Source of the DNA: Bin52 sp965213935 | Lineage (GTDB): Bacteria > Pseudomonadota > Alphaproteobacteria > Thalassobaculales > Thalassobaculaceae | Assembly (NCBI GenBank): GCA_965213935.1 | Contig: CBDCAO010000008.1 | Coordinates: 1-64,000 of the forward strand | DNA: 64,000 nt | Direction of reading: 5' to 3' | Part shown: one piece after another, positions 8,483-15,949 of the stretch | Numbering within the stretch: the first letter of the stretch is position 1 | Layout of the letters: each line of letters begins with the position of its first letter | The notes under the pieces: generated by a model | Seen by the model: the letters and a program-made list of their open reading frames with translations, nothing else | Databases searched by the model: none | Told to the model about the DNA's origin: nothing | Made by a program: the position numbers and the translations under genes

Positions 8483-9070
8483 CAGTCGTCGTCTTCCGCA
8501 CCGCAAAAGGTGTGCCCCGGCGTCGCGCGGACCGCAGTAGACGCTGCGACTCCGGAGACGACCCCAGGCAAGACCAGCCCGCCTGTACCGGTGCGGTGCC
8601 GACTCCGGCCGTCCCGCACCATGCTGCCGACATTTTCGTTGAAGTTCCGGAAGGTTTCTCCCGTCGGCACCTCGCCGAACAGCCCGGCCATGATCTTCTG
8701 CATTTCGTCCAGACCGCACCCCTCGATCAGGCGCTCGATCTGCCGGACCAAGTGCTCGAGGTCGCCCATGAAGATTGCCTGATCGCGCAGCGTGCCCGGC
8801 CACCGGTCGGTCAGAACATCTTCGGCGCAAACGGGGTTGGCGATGTGGACGAGGCGGCCCAGTCCCTGGTACCGGCGGAACACCTCCAGCATGTGCCGAG
8901 CCTGGTGGAGCAGTTCTTCCGAGATCTGGTCCGTATGGTTCGCCGCATCCGCGATCAACTTGGCGAACATGATCGACGGAGGCTTGCGCCCCGACCGCGC
9001 GTCGTACTGAACGTTACGCCAGCGCTTCAGGAGCTGCAGCACGATGACCGCCTTGGATTTCCGGAAAGCC
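8482..9070 (-). pseudogene. CD-NTase (cGAS/DncV-like nucleotidyltransferase), N-terminal half missing
   Basis: The surviving frame reads FRKSKAVIVLQLLKRWRNVQ and continues SIMFAKLIADAANHTDQISE and LVHIANPVCAEDVLTDRW, the C-terminal helical half of CBASS nucleotidyltransferases. The usual catalytic GS...DxD segment is absent. At about 9070 the gene is fused head-to-head to a truncated XRE gene on the other strand, a clean deletion junction. A CBASS enzyme makes cyclic di- or trinucleotides on phage infection; this one cannot. It leads a dead operon of CD-NTase, E2-like protein and patatin. Confidence 0.7.
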
Positions 9071-9292
9071 GGTTCCCGTAAGCCGTCCTTCGAGAACCTG
9101 CGCCGACTCGCTGACGCCTTGGAGGTGACGACCGATTACTTGCTGGCTCGTGTTGACGATCCGGAAGCTTATGCCGACGCCGACCCGCTCTACCGGGACT
9201 TCAAGAACCTTTCTTCGGACGATCGCGAGCTCGCCCAATCCTTCATGAAGATGCTTTCCGGTCGCAAGAAGCGCGGCGGAGAGGGTGCGTGA
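9070..9292 (+). pseudogene. XRE-family antitoxin, N-terminal HTH partly deleted
   Basis: The frame gives RKPSFENLRRLADALEVTTD and YLLARVDDPE, the last helices of an XRE HTH domain of the kind paired with ImmA/IrrE proteases. The first helices are gone, replaced by sequence from the neighbouring CD-NTase remnant on the opposite strand. An ATG at 9044 makes an 82-aa frame, but its first residues are not HTH. The gene is followed after 12 bases by the intact protease gene. Confidence 0.7.
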
Positions 9293-9304
9293 ACGGTCAG
9301 GCCT

Positions 9305-10171
9305 ATGCGTTACCAAATGGCAAAGCGTAAGGCGGAGAAGTTCCTTGCCGACCGGGGCATCGCCAGTCTTCCCGTCGATCCGATCACGATCGCCGAGAGC
9401 CTCGACATCGTCGTGGAACCCAAGCCGGACACGGCGGGTGGTGTTTCCGGCATGCTGGTCCGCCATCAGGACATGTTCGGGATCATGTACGCCGCCCACA
9501 TCGACAATGAAGGCTTTCAGAGGTTCAGTATTGCCCACGAGATCGGGCACTACGTGCTGGACGGCCATGTCGATCACATCTTCCCGTCCGGCGATGGTGT
9601 TCATACATCCGAAGCCGGCGTCGTTTCCGGCGATCGCTTCGAACTGGAAGCCGATCATTTTGCCGCCGGCTTGCTGATGCCCGACCCTCACTTTTCCCGA
9701 AAAGTCCGTCGCTTCGGCGACGGGCTCGAAGCGATCCAAGGCATGGCGCGCGAGTGCTGCACCTCGCTGACCGCTAAGGCGATCCGATATGCCGAAACAG
9801 CCGCGGTGCCGGTCGCCGCCGTAGCAAGCACCGGCGATTCGGTCGACTGCTGCTTCATGTCCAAGAGCCTTCAGGACATCAGCGGCCTTGAATGGCTCCG
9901 CAAGGGGCAGCCGTTGCCGACCGGCATTGAGACCGATCTCTTCAATCGTAATCCCGACAATGTCCTTCGGGCCCAACGCAGCCATGCGGACGTCGATCTT
10001 CGTGACTGGTTCGGCGGTCCTCGTTCCCTGCCGGGCACCGAGGAGACGATTGGCCTCGGACGATACGGCAAGACGCTAACGGTACTTTCTTCGAGCGCAT
10101 TTGCCGACGATGAACCTGACGAAGAAGATGAGGATATGGAGGAACGCTGGACACCGCATTTCCGCAGGTGA
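9305..10171 (+). CDS. ImmA/IrrE-family metallopeptidase
   Basis: This 288-aa protein carries the zinc motif HEIGH (His78, Glu79, His82) and the third ligand region ELEADHFAAGLLMP. Such proteins cleave or regulate an XRE repressor, or act as the toxin partner of it (COG2856 modules). The C-terminal extension contains RDWFGG and an acidic tail (DDEPDEEDEDMEE). The gene is intact while the upstream XRE gene has lost its DNA-binding start, so normal regulation is probably lost. The ATG at 9305 fits the close spacing to the XRE stop. Confidence 0.85.
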   Translation: MRYQMAKRKAEKFLADRGIASLPVDPITIAESLDIVVEPKPDTAGGVSGMLVRHQDMFGIMYAAHIDNEGFQRFSIAHEIGHYVLDGHVDHIFPSGDGVHTSEAGVVSGDRFELEADHFAAGLLMPDPHFSRKVRRFGDGLEAIQGMARECCTSLTAKAIRYAETAAVPVAAVASTGDSVDCCFMSKSLQDISGLEWLRKGQPLPTGIETDLFNRNPDNVLRAQRSHADVDLRDWFGGPRSLPGTEETIGLGRYGKTLTVLSSSAFADDEPDEEDEDMEERWTPHFRR

Positions 10172-10420
10172 GATGCAATGCGCGTAGTCCGCCCATCGAT
10201 AACGCTGTAACCAAGCGCCCGCGTCCACCCGTCGGGTATACGCAGTCTTGGTCAGATGCGCACTGCCGAGTCCCGCGCCTCTGATCGCTTCCCCTCGCTG
10301 CTAATCGCATCAGCCGTCCCGCTGCGCAGCCGGCCCGCCGTCCACCGGTTGGAGCCATGGTGCGGCCCTTGCAAGTCTGTTTGTAAGACTCTTATGTTTT
10401 CGAACAGAAAGGAACCGGCC

Positions 10421-11020
10421 ATGTCCGTCGCGGAAGCCATCAGGACCAACATCCGCAAGCTGCCGAGGGGGCGGCCGTTCACGACCTCACGCTTCATCGC
10501 CCACGGCCCGCGCGGCGCTGTCGACCGGGCGCTCGCGCGCATCGTGGCGGATGGTGGCGTCGAACGGCTCTCGCGGGGTGTTTTCGTCCGGCCCACGAAG
10601 AGCCGCTTCGTCGGCAACGTGCATCCGGGCATCGCCGAGGTCGTCCGGGCTATCGCACAGGACAACGGCGAGACCGTCCAGGTCCACGGCGCCGAGGCCG
10701 CCCGGCGCCTCGGGCTCAGCACCCAGGCGCCGATGGAGCCAGTGTACCATACCAGCGCATCCACCCGCTCGATCCGGATCGGCAGCACCACGGTCAGGAT
10801 GATCCACACGTCGAACCGTCGCCGGCTCCAGTTCGCCGGCGAGCCGGCCGGCCTCGCGCTCGCCGCGCTGTGGTATCTCGGCAGGAACAACGCGACGCCA
10901 GAAGCGATCGCCAGGATCGAGTCCGCGATCGGCCCGGAAGCGTTCGCCAGGCTCCGCTCGGCCGACATGCCGGCCTGGATGGCGGATGCGTTCGACGCGG
11001 GGGCCGACGCCCGTGGCTGA
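10421..11020 (+). CDS. abiEi: AbiEi-type antitoxin (DUF6088)
   Basis: About 199 residues. The N-terminus is a winged-helix domain (RPFTTSRFIAHGPRGAVDRA) followed by LSRGVFVRPTKSRF, the hallmark of AbiEi/DUF6088 repressors of type IV toxin-antitoxin systems. It binds its own operator and prevents AbiEii action. I start at 10421, where AGAAAGGAACC precedes the ATG, rather than the longer frame. Its stop overlaps the GTG of the downstream gene by 8 bases. The partner is broken, so this antitoxin is an orphan. Confidence 0.85.
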   Translation: MSVAEAIRTNIRKLPRGRPFTTSRFIAHGPRGAVDRALARIVADGGVERLSRGVFVRPTKSRFVGNVHPGIAEVVRAIAQDNGETVQVHGAEAARRLGLSTQAPMEPVYHTSASTRSIRIGSTTVRMIHTSNRRRLQFAGEPAGLALAALWYLGRNNATPEAIARIESAIGPEAFARLRSADMPAWMADAFDAGADARG

Positions 11021-11477
11021 CGCGTTCCTTTCGCTGCCGGCCGCCGACCGGCGCGACATTCTCGAGACCGCCGCCGCCCGCCTGGGCCGGCCGGCGGTCA
11101 TCCTGGAGAAGGACGTCTGGATCTGCCGGGTCCTCCAGGTGCTCTTCTGTCGCCTCCCTCCTGGTCGGATCGGTCACGAAGACACGTCCACGCTCTTGCT
11201 CGTGGACGTGGCCGTCGATGACTATGGATCAGACAGGGAGACCGGGGACCCGCCCCTGCGCCGCGACGTCACGAAGACGCTGTCCTTCAACTCGCCTGGA
11301 ACACCGAGATCACTTCCGACACTCGGCGGGCAGAACACCCCGCCGCGGAACGCGGCTCAGTTCATTTGCGACCAGCTGAACAGGCGCCTCGGCTTCACCA
11401 GGGAGGAGTGGACCGCGCTCGCGGCCGAGTCCATGCGTGCCGAGACGCCCGAGCCCGGCGACCCCGCCGAACACTGA
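11013..11477 (+). pseudogene. AbiEii toxin start fused to an unrelated tail
   Basis: The frame begins ADAFLSLPAADRRDILETAA and continues RLGRPAVILEKDVWICRVLQ, the N-terminus of AbiEii nucleotidyltransferase toxins. It then leaves that family near 11140, before the catalytic nucleotidyltransferase motifs. The last 37 codons (CDQLNRRLGFTREEWTALAA, ESMRAE, a GDPAEH end) match the C-terminus of the small gene at 57595-57864. The open frame is thus a chimera of two gene shards, and toxin activity is not expected. Confidence 0.7.
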
Positions 11478-11540
11478 CCCGCGCACTCCTCGCCTTGCTC
11501 ACCTATGGCGAAACCCCTATATTGCGGAATCGACAGTGAC

Positions 11541-11843
11541 ATGTTGAAGCCAGTCGAATGGATAGGTTCGAGCAAGGCGGATCTGAAGCGCTTCCCCGAC
11601 CCGGTGCAGGGTCGCATGGGCTTCGCGATCTACCGCGCCCAGCTCGGACGCCGACACCGCGACGCCAAGCCGCTGAAGGGATTCGGCTCGGGCGTCGTGG
11701 AGGTCGTCGCGCGCCACGACGGCGACGCCTTCCAGAAGAAGGCGAGGCGCGGCATCGCGACCCCGAAGCAGGAGCTCGACCTGGTCCGCCGCCGATTGCG
11801 TGCCGCCGAGCGGCACTACCGTGACACGCATCGTGGAGATTGA
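11541..11843 (+). CDS. Phage-derived Gp49/HigB2-like toxin, internally shortened
   Basis: The product (about 100 aa from ATG 11541) reads MLKPVEWIGSSKADLKRFPD, then LKGFGSGVVEVV and AFQKKARRGIATPKQELDLV. These are the opening and closing halves of Gp49-like RelE-fold toxins. The central beta segment that normally reads like TYRAVYTVRF...VYVLH is missing, as if about 19 residues were deleted in frame between HDGD and AFQKK. The toxin is probably inactive. The HigA-like antitoxin follows at once, so the operon order is toxin then antitoxin. Confidence 0.65.
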   Translation: MLKPVEWIGSSKADLKRFPDPVQGRMGFAIYRAQLGRRHRDAKPLKGFGSGVVEVVARHDGDAFQKKARRGIATPKQELDLVRRRLRAAERHYRDTHRGD

Positions 11844-11847
11844 CGCC

Positions 11848-12186
11848 ATGGAACCCACCGACACCACCGTGGAACGCGGCAGCGGCAACGTCTTCGCCGA
11901 TCTCGGCTTCCCCGACGCCGCCGCCCACCTCGTGAAGGCCGAGCTGGTCAGCCGCATCGACGACATCGTGCGCGATCGCGGCATCACCCAGACCGAGGCC
12001 GCACGGCTGATGGGCCTGTCCCAGCCCGACGTGTCACGGCTGCTGCGGGGCGACTTCCGCGAGTATTCGCTGGAGCGCCTGTTCCGCCTGCTCAACGCGC
12101 TCGGGCGCGATATCGACATCGTCATCCGCCAGCCCCGTTCCGCCGACGGCGCACGGCTGCGCATCGCTGCCGCCGAACCCACCTGA
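11848..12186 (+). CDS. HigA2-like XRE antitoxin
   Basis: This 112-aa protein contains FADLGFPDAAAHLVKAELVS and the HTH ITQTEAARLMGLSQPDVSRL followed by LRGDFREYSLERLFRLLNAL. This is the standard XRE antitoxin paired with Gp49/HigB2 toxins. It should bind the promoter and neutralise the upstream toxin. The ATG at 11848 lies four bases after the toxin stop, so translation is probably coupled. The gene looks intact although its partner has an internal deletion. Confidence 0.85.
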   Translation: MEPTDTTVERGSGNVFADLGFPDAAAHLVKAELVSRIDDIVRDRGITQTEAARLMGLSQPDVSRLLRGDFREYSLERLFRLLNALGRDIDIVIRQPRSADGARLRIAAAEPT

Positions 12187-12337
12187 CGCCACGGTCCCAC
12201 CACCAGGGCTTGCCTCCGGACCGGGAGTGAGAACCTGTCCATGGGTGTGCCGCCTGGTCCGGCGACTTCGCTATTGCCAATCCCATTCTCGCCCTGTCCA
12301 TCACCACCGGGAGGGCAGTGAAAGAAAGCACGTGGCA

Positions 12338-13096
12338 ATGAACGATCCGCACGTCGTGGCCCTCCACTACCGAATCGAGCACGGGCCGGATGTTATCGAC
12401 TGGTCCCGTGCGGCCCCGCTGGACAAAGAGGAGCACCGCTTCTGCGTGCAGGCCGAAAGCGGACGGGTCCGCTTCGAGCTGAAGGAGCATTACGCATCCG
12501 AAGATGCGGCACGGTTCGCGGTCGAGGCCGACTACATCCGCAACTGGGAATTCGTTGTCGGCCTTGCACGAGGCCCGAACGCATTCACACTCCGCTTCGA
12601 CCGGTCGGAGATCGTCGACCGGGAGCCGTCGCTCGGACGGATAAGCCTTGCGGCGCGCGGCACCGCCGCGTTTGCCTCTGGTGTGGCGCGCTTGCAGGTC
12701 CAACCTTCTGCTTATCCCGAACCGCCACTAGCTGCCATCAAGCGAAGTCCGGACATCGACAGCATGTACCAGCATTACCTCAGGCATCTGGAAGGCGGAG
12801 AGCCGCTCCCCGCCATGGCGTATTTCTGCCTGACTACGCTGGAGCAGATGGCTGGCGGCCGCGACGCAGCGGCTGTACGCTTCTGCGTCTCCAAAAAGGT
12901 TCTGCGTCGGATAGGCGAGCTGAGCACCAACAAGGGCGGAGCCAGCGCCAGGAAGGCAACCGGTCATGCCGTCCCCCATACGCCCGAGGAAGAACGCTTC
13001 CTCAAGTCCGCCATCAAGACCATGATTCACAGGGCGGCAGAGGTCGAATTCGGGCCGGACCCGCACCGTCGCAAAATCACCTTGGCAGATATATGA
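12338..13096 (+). CDS. Conserved-looking hypothetical protein
   Basis: This 252-aa soluble protein starts MNDPHVVALHYRIEHGPDVI, with a GTG two codons upstream as an alternative start. The N-terminal half is beta-rich with many aromatic residues (EHRFCVQAESGRVRFELKEH). The C-terminal half is helical (YQHYLRHLEGGEPLPAMAYF, then KSAIKTMIHRAAEVEFG). No membrane segment, metal motif or nuclease motif stands out. The even codon use and full length suggest a real gene. It sits alone between toxin-antitoxin remnants and I do not recognise the family. Confidence 0.65.
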   Translation: MNDPHVVALHYRIEHGPDVIDWSRAAPLDKEEHRFCVQAESGRVRFELKEHYASEDAARFAVEADYIRNWEFVVGLARGPNAFTLRFDRSEIVDREPSLGRISLAARGTAAFASGVARLQVQPSAYPEPPLAAIKRSPDIDSMYQHYLRHLEGGEPLPAMAYFCLTTLEQMAGGRDAAAVRFCVSKKVLRRIGELSTNKGGASARKATGHAVPHTPEEERFLKSAIKTMIHRAAEVEFGPDPHRRKITLADI

Positions 13097-13574
13097 CAGG
13101 TCCTTGACGGGCGTCTTCAAACGGCCGAATTCGCTAGGGAATGTCGTCCGGTATTCCGTTTCAGCACCGTTCCGTATTACACCGCACGTCTCCGCCATTC
13201 TGCATATCGGGATCTGTTCGCGGCCCGCGAAACGCACCGTATCGCCGCCGCCAACCCCGTCCGATAGCCCGCCGGCTTACCGATCCCGCCCGCTTCTGCT
13301 GCGCAGCCGGCCCAGCGTCCGCGGCACGGCGCCGACCCACCCGCTGAAGGCGTCTGGCCGGCCCTGAGTCCGCCGCAATGGCACGTGCCGCCGGCCCGCC
13401 GCCCTCGAGGACCACGAGCTGCTCGCGCTCCTCGGTATCGCCGTCGACGCCCGAACTCTTTGCCCACGCCGGTGTCTCCACACCCAATTGGTCGCACGTC
13501 CACTTGATCCGCCGGGCGTGCGTCCGCGGACCGTTCCGACCCGTCGTCGCCCTCGTCAGCGCGAAGCACGCAGG
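13097..13574. other. Intergenic stretch, no supported gene
   Basis: About 480 GC-rich bases with only short frames. A segment near 13400 could encode LEDHELLALLGIAVDAR, perhaps a shard of a larger gene. A 22-base dispersed repeat (CTGCGCAGCCGGCCC...) lies at 13299-13320. Confidence 0.4.
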
Positions 13575-13737
13575 GTGCAGTTCTCGTGTGGCGATTGTAA
13601 GTGGTTGATTTGACGTGATGTCGTGGTGGCGATGGACCTGTGAGATTGGGTTTTCGTGACAATCGCGCGTTCCGGGGCAGGATTTTGTCACGACGGCGGT
13701 GATCGGCGGGGAGGTGGGGACACTCCTCACCGCGCGA
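13575..13737. repeat. ISKra4 left-end repeat, copy B
   Basis: Second copy of 5555-5717. It leads through about 50 bases into the start of an ISKra4-type transposase at 13785, which shows that the repeat is the promoter/end region of that IS. Confidence 0.75.
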
Positions 13738-13784
13738 TGCGGTAGGATGCGGGTTCGCAAAAACACGACATCAGGAGTGTCCCC

Positions 13785-14261
13785 ATGGCAGTGTCGCAAC
13801 CTCGGCTTCCCTCGTCCATCGATCTTTCGGGCCTGCCTCCCCGGGTTGTCCAGGCGGTCGCGCAGATGACTGCGGTTTGCCATCAACATCTCGGCTCTGA
13901 GCGCTCTTTCGAGGCCTTCGAGGAGACCGAGCGGCGGGTGCGTGAGAGCATGCACGTGCTCGGCTGCGAGATCCTGGGCGCCTGTACCGAGAGCCGGGAC
14001 GACGGTGCGCCGCGGATCGAGCGGGACGGGCGGAGCTGGTTCCGTGTGGCGCCGACGCCGAAGACGATCATGTCCTCGCTGGGTCCGGTGACCGACCGGC
14101 GTGCGCGCTACCGCACCGGCGCTTCCGGCACGTCGCTGATACCGGTGGACGAGAGCCTGGGGTTGGTGAACGACGACCTGACACGGTCGGCGGCCCACCT
14201 TGGGCTGATGATGATGGGCCACTGCACGGCACGGGAAGCGGAGGAGTTTTTCGAGAAGATG
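13785..14261 (+). pseudogene. ISKra4-family transposase, N-terminal fragment
   Basis: About 159 codons remain, from MAVSQPRLPSSIDLSGLPPR through TGASGTSLIPVDESLGLVND to GLMMMGHCTAREAEEFFEKM. This is the conserved start of ISKra4 transposases. At 14262 it is cut off and joined to the duplicated vapBC segment. The frame continues briefly into that segment, making a 167-aa chimeric open frame. The catalytic DDE domain is absent, so it cannot transpose. Confidence 0.75.
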
Positions 14262-14445
14262 GGCCCTGCTGGACAACCTCGGCGGTGACGGCCTGGTCAT
14301 CACCAAGCGTGGAAAACCGGTCGCGCACCTGCTTCCCTATGAGCGGCGGCATGCCGATCTCATCGGCAGCCTCGGCCACAAGGTGAAAGTTCGGGGCGAT
14401 ATCTTCAGCACGGGACTCGAATGGGAAGTCGGTGCTGAATCTTGA
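14262..14445 (+). pseudogene. VapB-like antitoxin, copy 2, 5' end missing
   Basis: Matches codons 15-74 of the antitoxin at 6396-6620. The start codon and the first DNA-binding strand are replaced by the ISKra4 fragment, which is in a different frame. Translation of the antitoxin would need an internal start, so copy 2 of the toxin may lack its antidote unless copy 1 supplies it in trans. Confidence 0.8.
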
Positions 14446-14803
14446 CACCCATATCCTCGTCTTCGCGCTCTCCGGCGGGCTTCGGCCTGCCGAGAACGCC
14501 TTGCTGGAGCGGAACGGCTGGTCGATTTCGGCCATCGTGCTGTGGGAGCCTGCAAAACTGGTCCAGCTCGGGCGGCTGGAGATGGATCTTGACGACCGCG
14601 AGGTCGTTCGCGCACTCGCCGGATTGCACGTCTGGCCCATTGATATCGGCATCGCAAGGGCCTCCGTCCGCCTCGATTTCCGCGCCGACCCGGCCGACGA
14701 GATCATTGCGGCGACCAGCGCCGTGCATAACGTTCCCCTGCTTACCCGCGACCGGATAATCGGACAGTCGAAGCTCGTTCCGTTGGCCTTGGCCACGGAG
14801 TGA
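14432..14803 (+). CDS. vapC: PIN-domain ribonuclease toxin (VapC), copy 2
   Basis: This 123-aa reading frame is intact and carries all PIN acidic residues (LNLDTHI, SAIVLWEP, DPADEIIAA, RDR). It differs from copy 1 by about five residues: Ser15 to Gly, an Ala to Val after EPAK, Cys to Ser, Cys to Arg and Val to Ile near the end. The antitoxin in front is decapitated. Expression therefore depends on readthrough from the ISKra4 fragment promoter, and the cell presumably relies on copy 1 antitoxin. Confidence 0.85.
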   Translation: MLNLDTHILVFALSGGLRPAENALLERNGWSISAIVLWEPAKLVQLGRLEMDLDDREVVRALAGLHVWPIDIGIARASVRLDFRADPADEIIAATSAVHNVPLLTRDRIIGQSKLVPLALATE

Positions 14804-14904
14804 CATCCGTGTGTGACGCCGCACGCCAGATCTGCGTCCGGCCCCGCTTTGGATATTTCGCCATCCCGCGGGCCGCTGCGCGTGGCAGCATCGGGCGGGT
14901 CCAA

Positions 14905-15245
14905 GCCGAAACCGGCGAGCGCGAAGGAGCGCTGGCAACCATCGCGCAGGCCGCCGCGGCCGTGCCGGCTGCGGGCGGCGAAGCCGCGCGGGCGTCAATC
15001 TCTACCAGCTCGCCATCGCGCAAGTGATCGCGGGCGACGAAGGGGCGGCGCTGGCAACGGCGCGTCGGGAGGCGGGGTCGCCGGGATGTGACGGCCTGCT
15101 TGCCGATGTCAGCGAGGTCCAGTGCTGGGGGACGCGGGTCGCGGGGGCGGTTGCGACGACGCGGGCGATGACTTCACCGGGCGCCCGTTGCTCCGCGCTC
15201 GTCAACATCGGGAACATCCTGGTGCGGGACGGCGATCCCGGCCAG
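14905..15245 (+). pseudogene. Fragment of a tetratricopeptide-like repeat protein
   Basis: One frame gives EREGALATIAQAAAAV and the next gives NLYQLAIAQVIAGDEGAALA, TARREAG, then RAMTSPGARCSALVNIG and NILVRDGDPG. The A-L..IA.AQ..AGD...AL.TAR pattern matches helical repeat proteins of Rhodospirillales. Here it is broken by at least one frameshift near 14985 and truncated on both sides. It is a shard with no expected function. Confidence 0.5.
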
Positions 15246-15275
15246 ACCGGGCAGCTGCTCGGGCCGGCGGAGGAT

Positions 15276-15362
15276 GCGGCCGCGGATCTGCGGCGGCTCG
15301 TCGTCGGTTTCTGCGACAGAGCAGAAGCAGTAGGCCGGATCGTCGGGAATGCACGCGGTCAT
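15276..15362 (-). pseudogene. N-terminal shard of a relative of the 57595 gene
   Basis: A start codon at 15362, preceded by GGAGAAATCCTCC, opens MTACIPDDPAYCFCSVAETD. The small gene at 57595 opens MTAQTLPDNPHYCFVPSYDV, a clear match over about 28 residues. After that the frame departs and ends at 15174. With the C-terminal shard at 11367-11477 it shows that a relative of that gene was broken up here. Confidence 0.6.
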
Positions 15363-15949
15363 GGAGGATTTCTCCTTCGGTGGGGTCGGGACCTGCGGAC
15401 GCCCGGGTGGCGATACGTCGCATGCGTCGCCGGCGGAAGAAAAATGTGGTGGTTACGCGAGCGCCTGGCTGATGCAGCGCGTCATGGGTGCTCCCTCCCC
15501 CGTGTGGGCGCTGTGATGTACCACCTTGGCACACTTCGATGCCGTCGGGAGGGGGCGTCCACCCCATCGCTTACCTTCAGCTTAAACCTACGGCAGCAGT
15601 CGCAATCCCACCGATGAGTCATCTTTCGAGCATGGGCACATTTGCGGTCGCTGCCAGGACGCGAGCGCACTTGTCGGGCCGTGGCGCCCGAAGACGGGGC
15701 TGGCGCGCGTTATCCCGGTCTTGAACGTGTCATCGGAGACCGCGCAGGTCCGGGACTTGAATCGGCCCCATAGTCTTCCCATTCTGCGGTTTCGATCTTG
15801 CCATCGTCGGCACGGGCGGCGACGAGCTCGCCGGCACCTCATCGCGGGGAGGGACGGACATCGCTCAACCCACCGCCACAGGCAATTCCGGCCCGGGCGT
15901 CCTACCGGCGTTCGCGACGCCCGACTGGCTTGCGATAAATCACCACCTC
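15363..15949. other. Intergenic stretch, mostly without a gene
   Basis: No supported gene up to about 15760. From 15761 the frame of the downstream coiled-coil gene is already open, with protein-like sequence (AFATPDWLAINHHL just before the first ATG). It has no usual start codon, so the true 5' end of that gene may have been lost or may use a rare start. Confidence 0.45.

Larger units (their letters stand above)
14262..14916 (+). repeat. 655-bp duplicated segment, copy 2 (vapBC)
   Basis: Copy of 6437-7091 with no insertion or deletion. The left border is fused to an ISKra4 transposase fragment and the right border to a TPR-like gene fragment. Confidence 0.9.

Noticed and set aside
5555..13737. 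The two 163-base repeats considered as a CRISPR or iteron array
   Set aside because: Only two long copies 8 kb apart, linked to an IS transposase; there are no spacer-sized intervals. I saw no CRISPR array anywhere in the window.
13161..14306. 381-codon minus-strand open frame across the ISKra4 fragment
   Set aside because: The part at 13577-13740 is the IS-end repeat, which gives the same nonsense peptide at 5483-5710. No real gene is implied.
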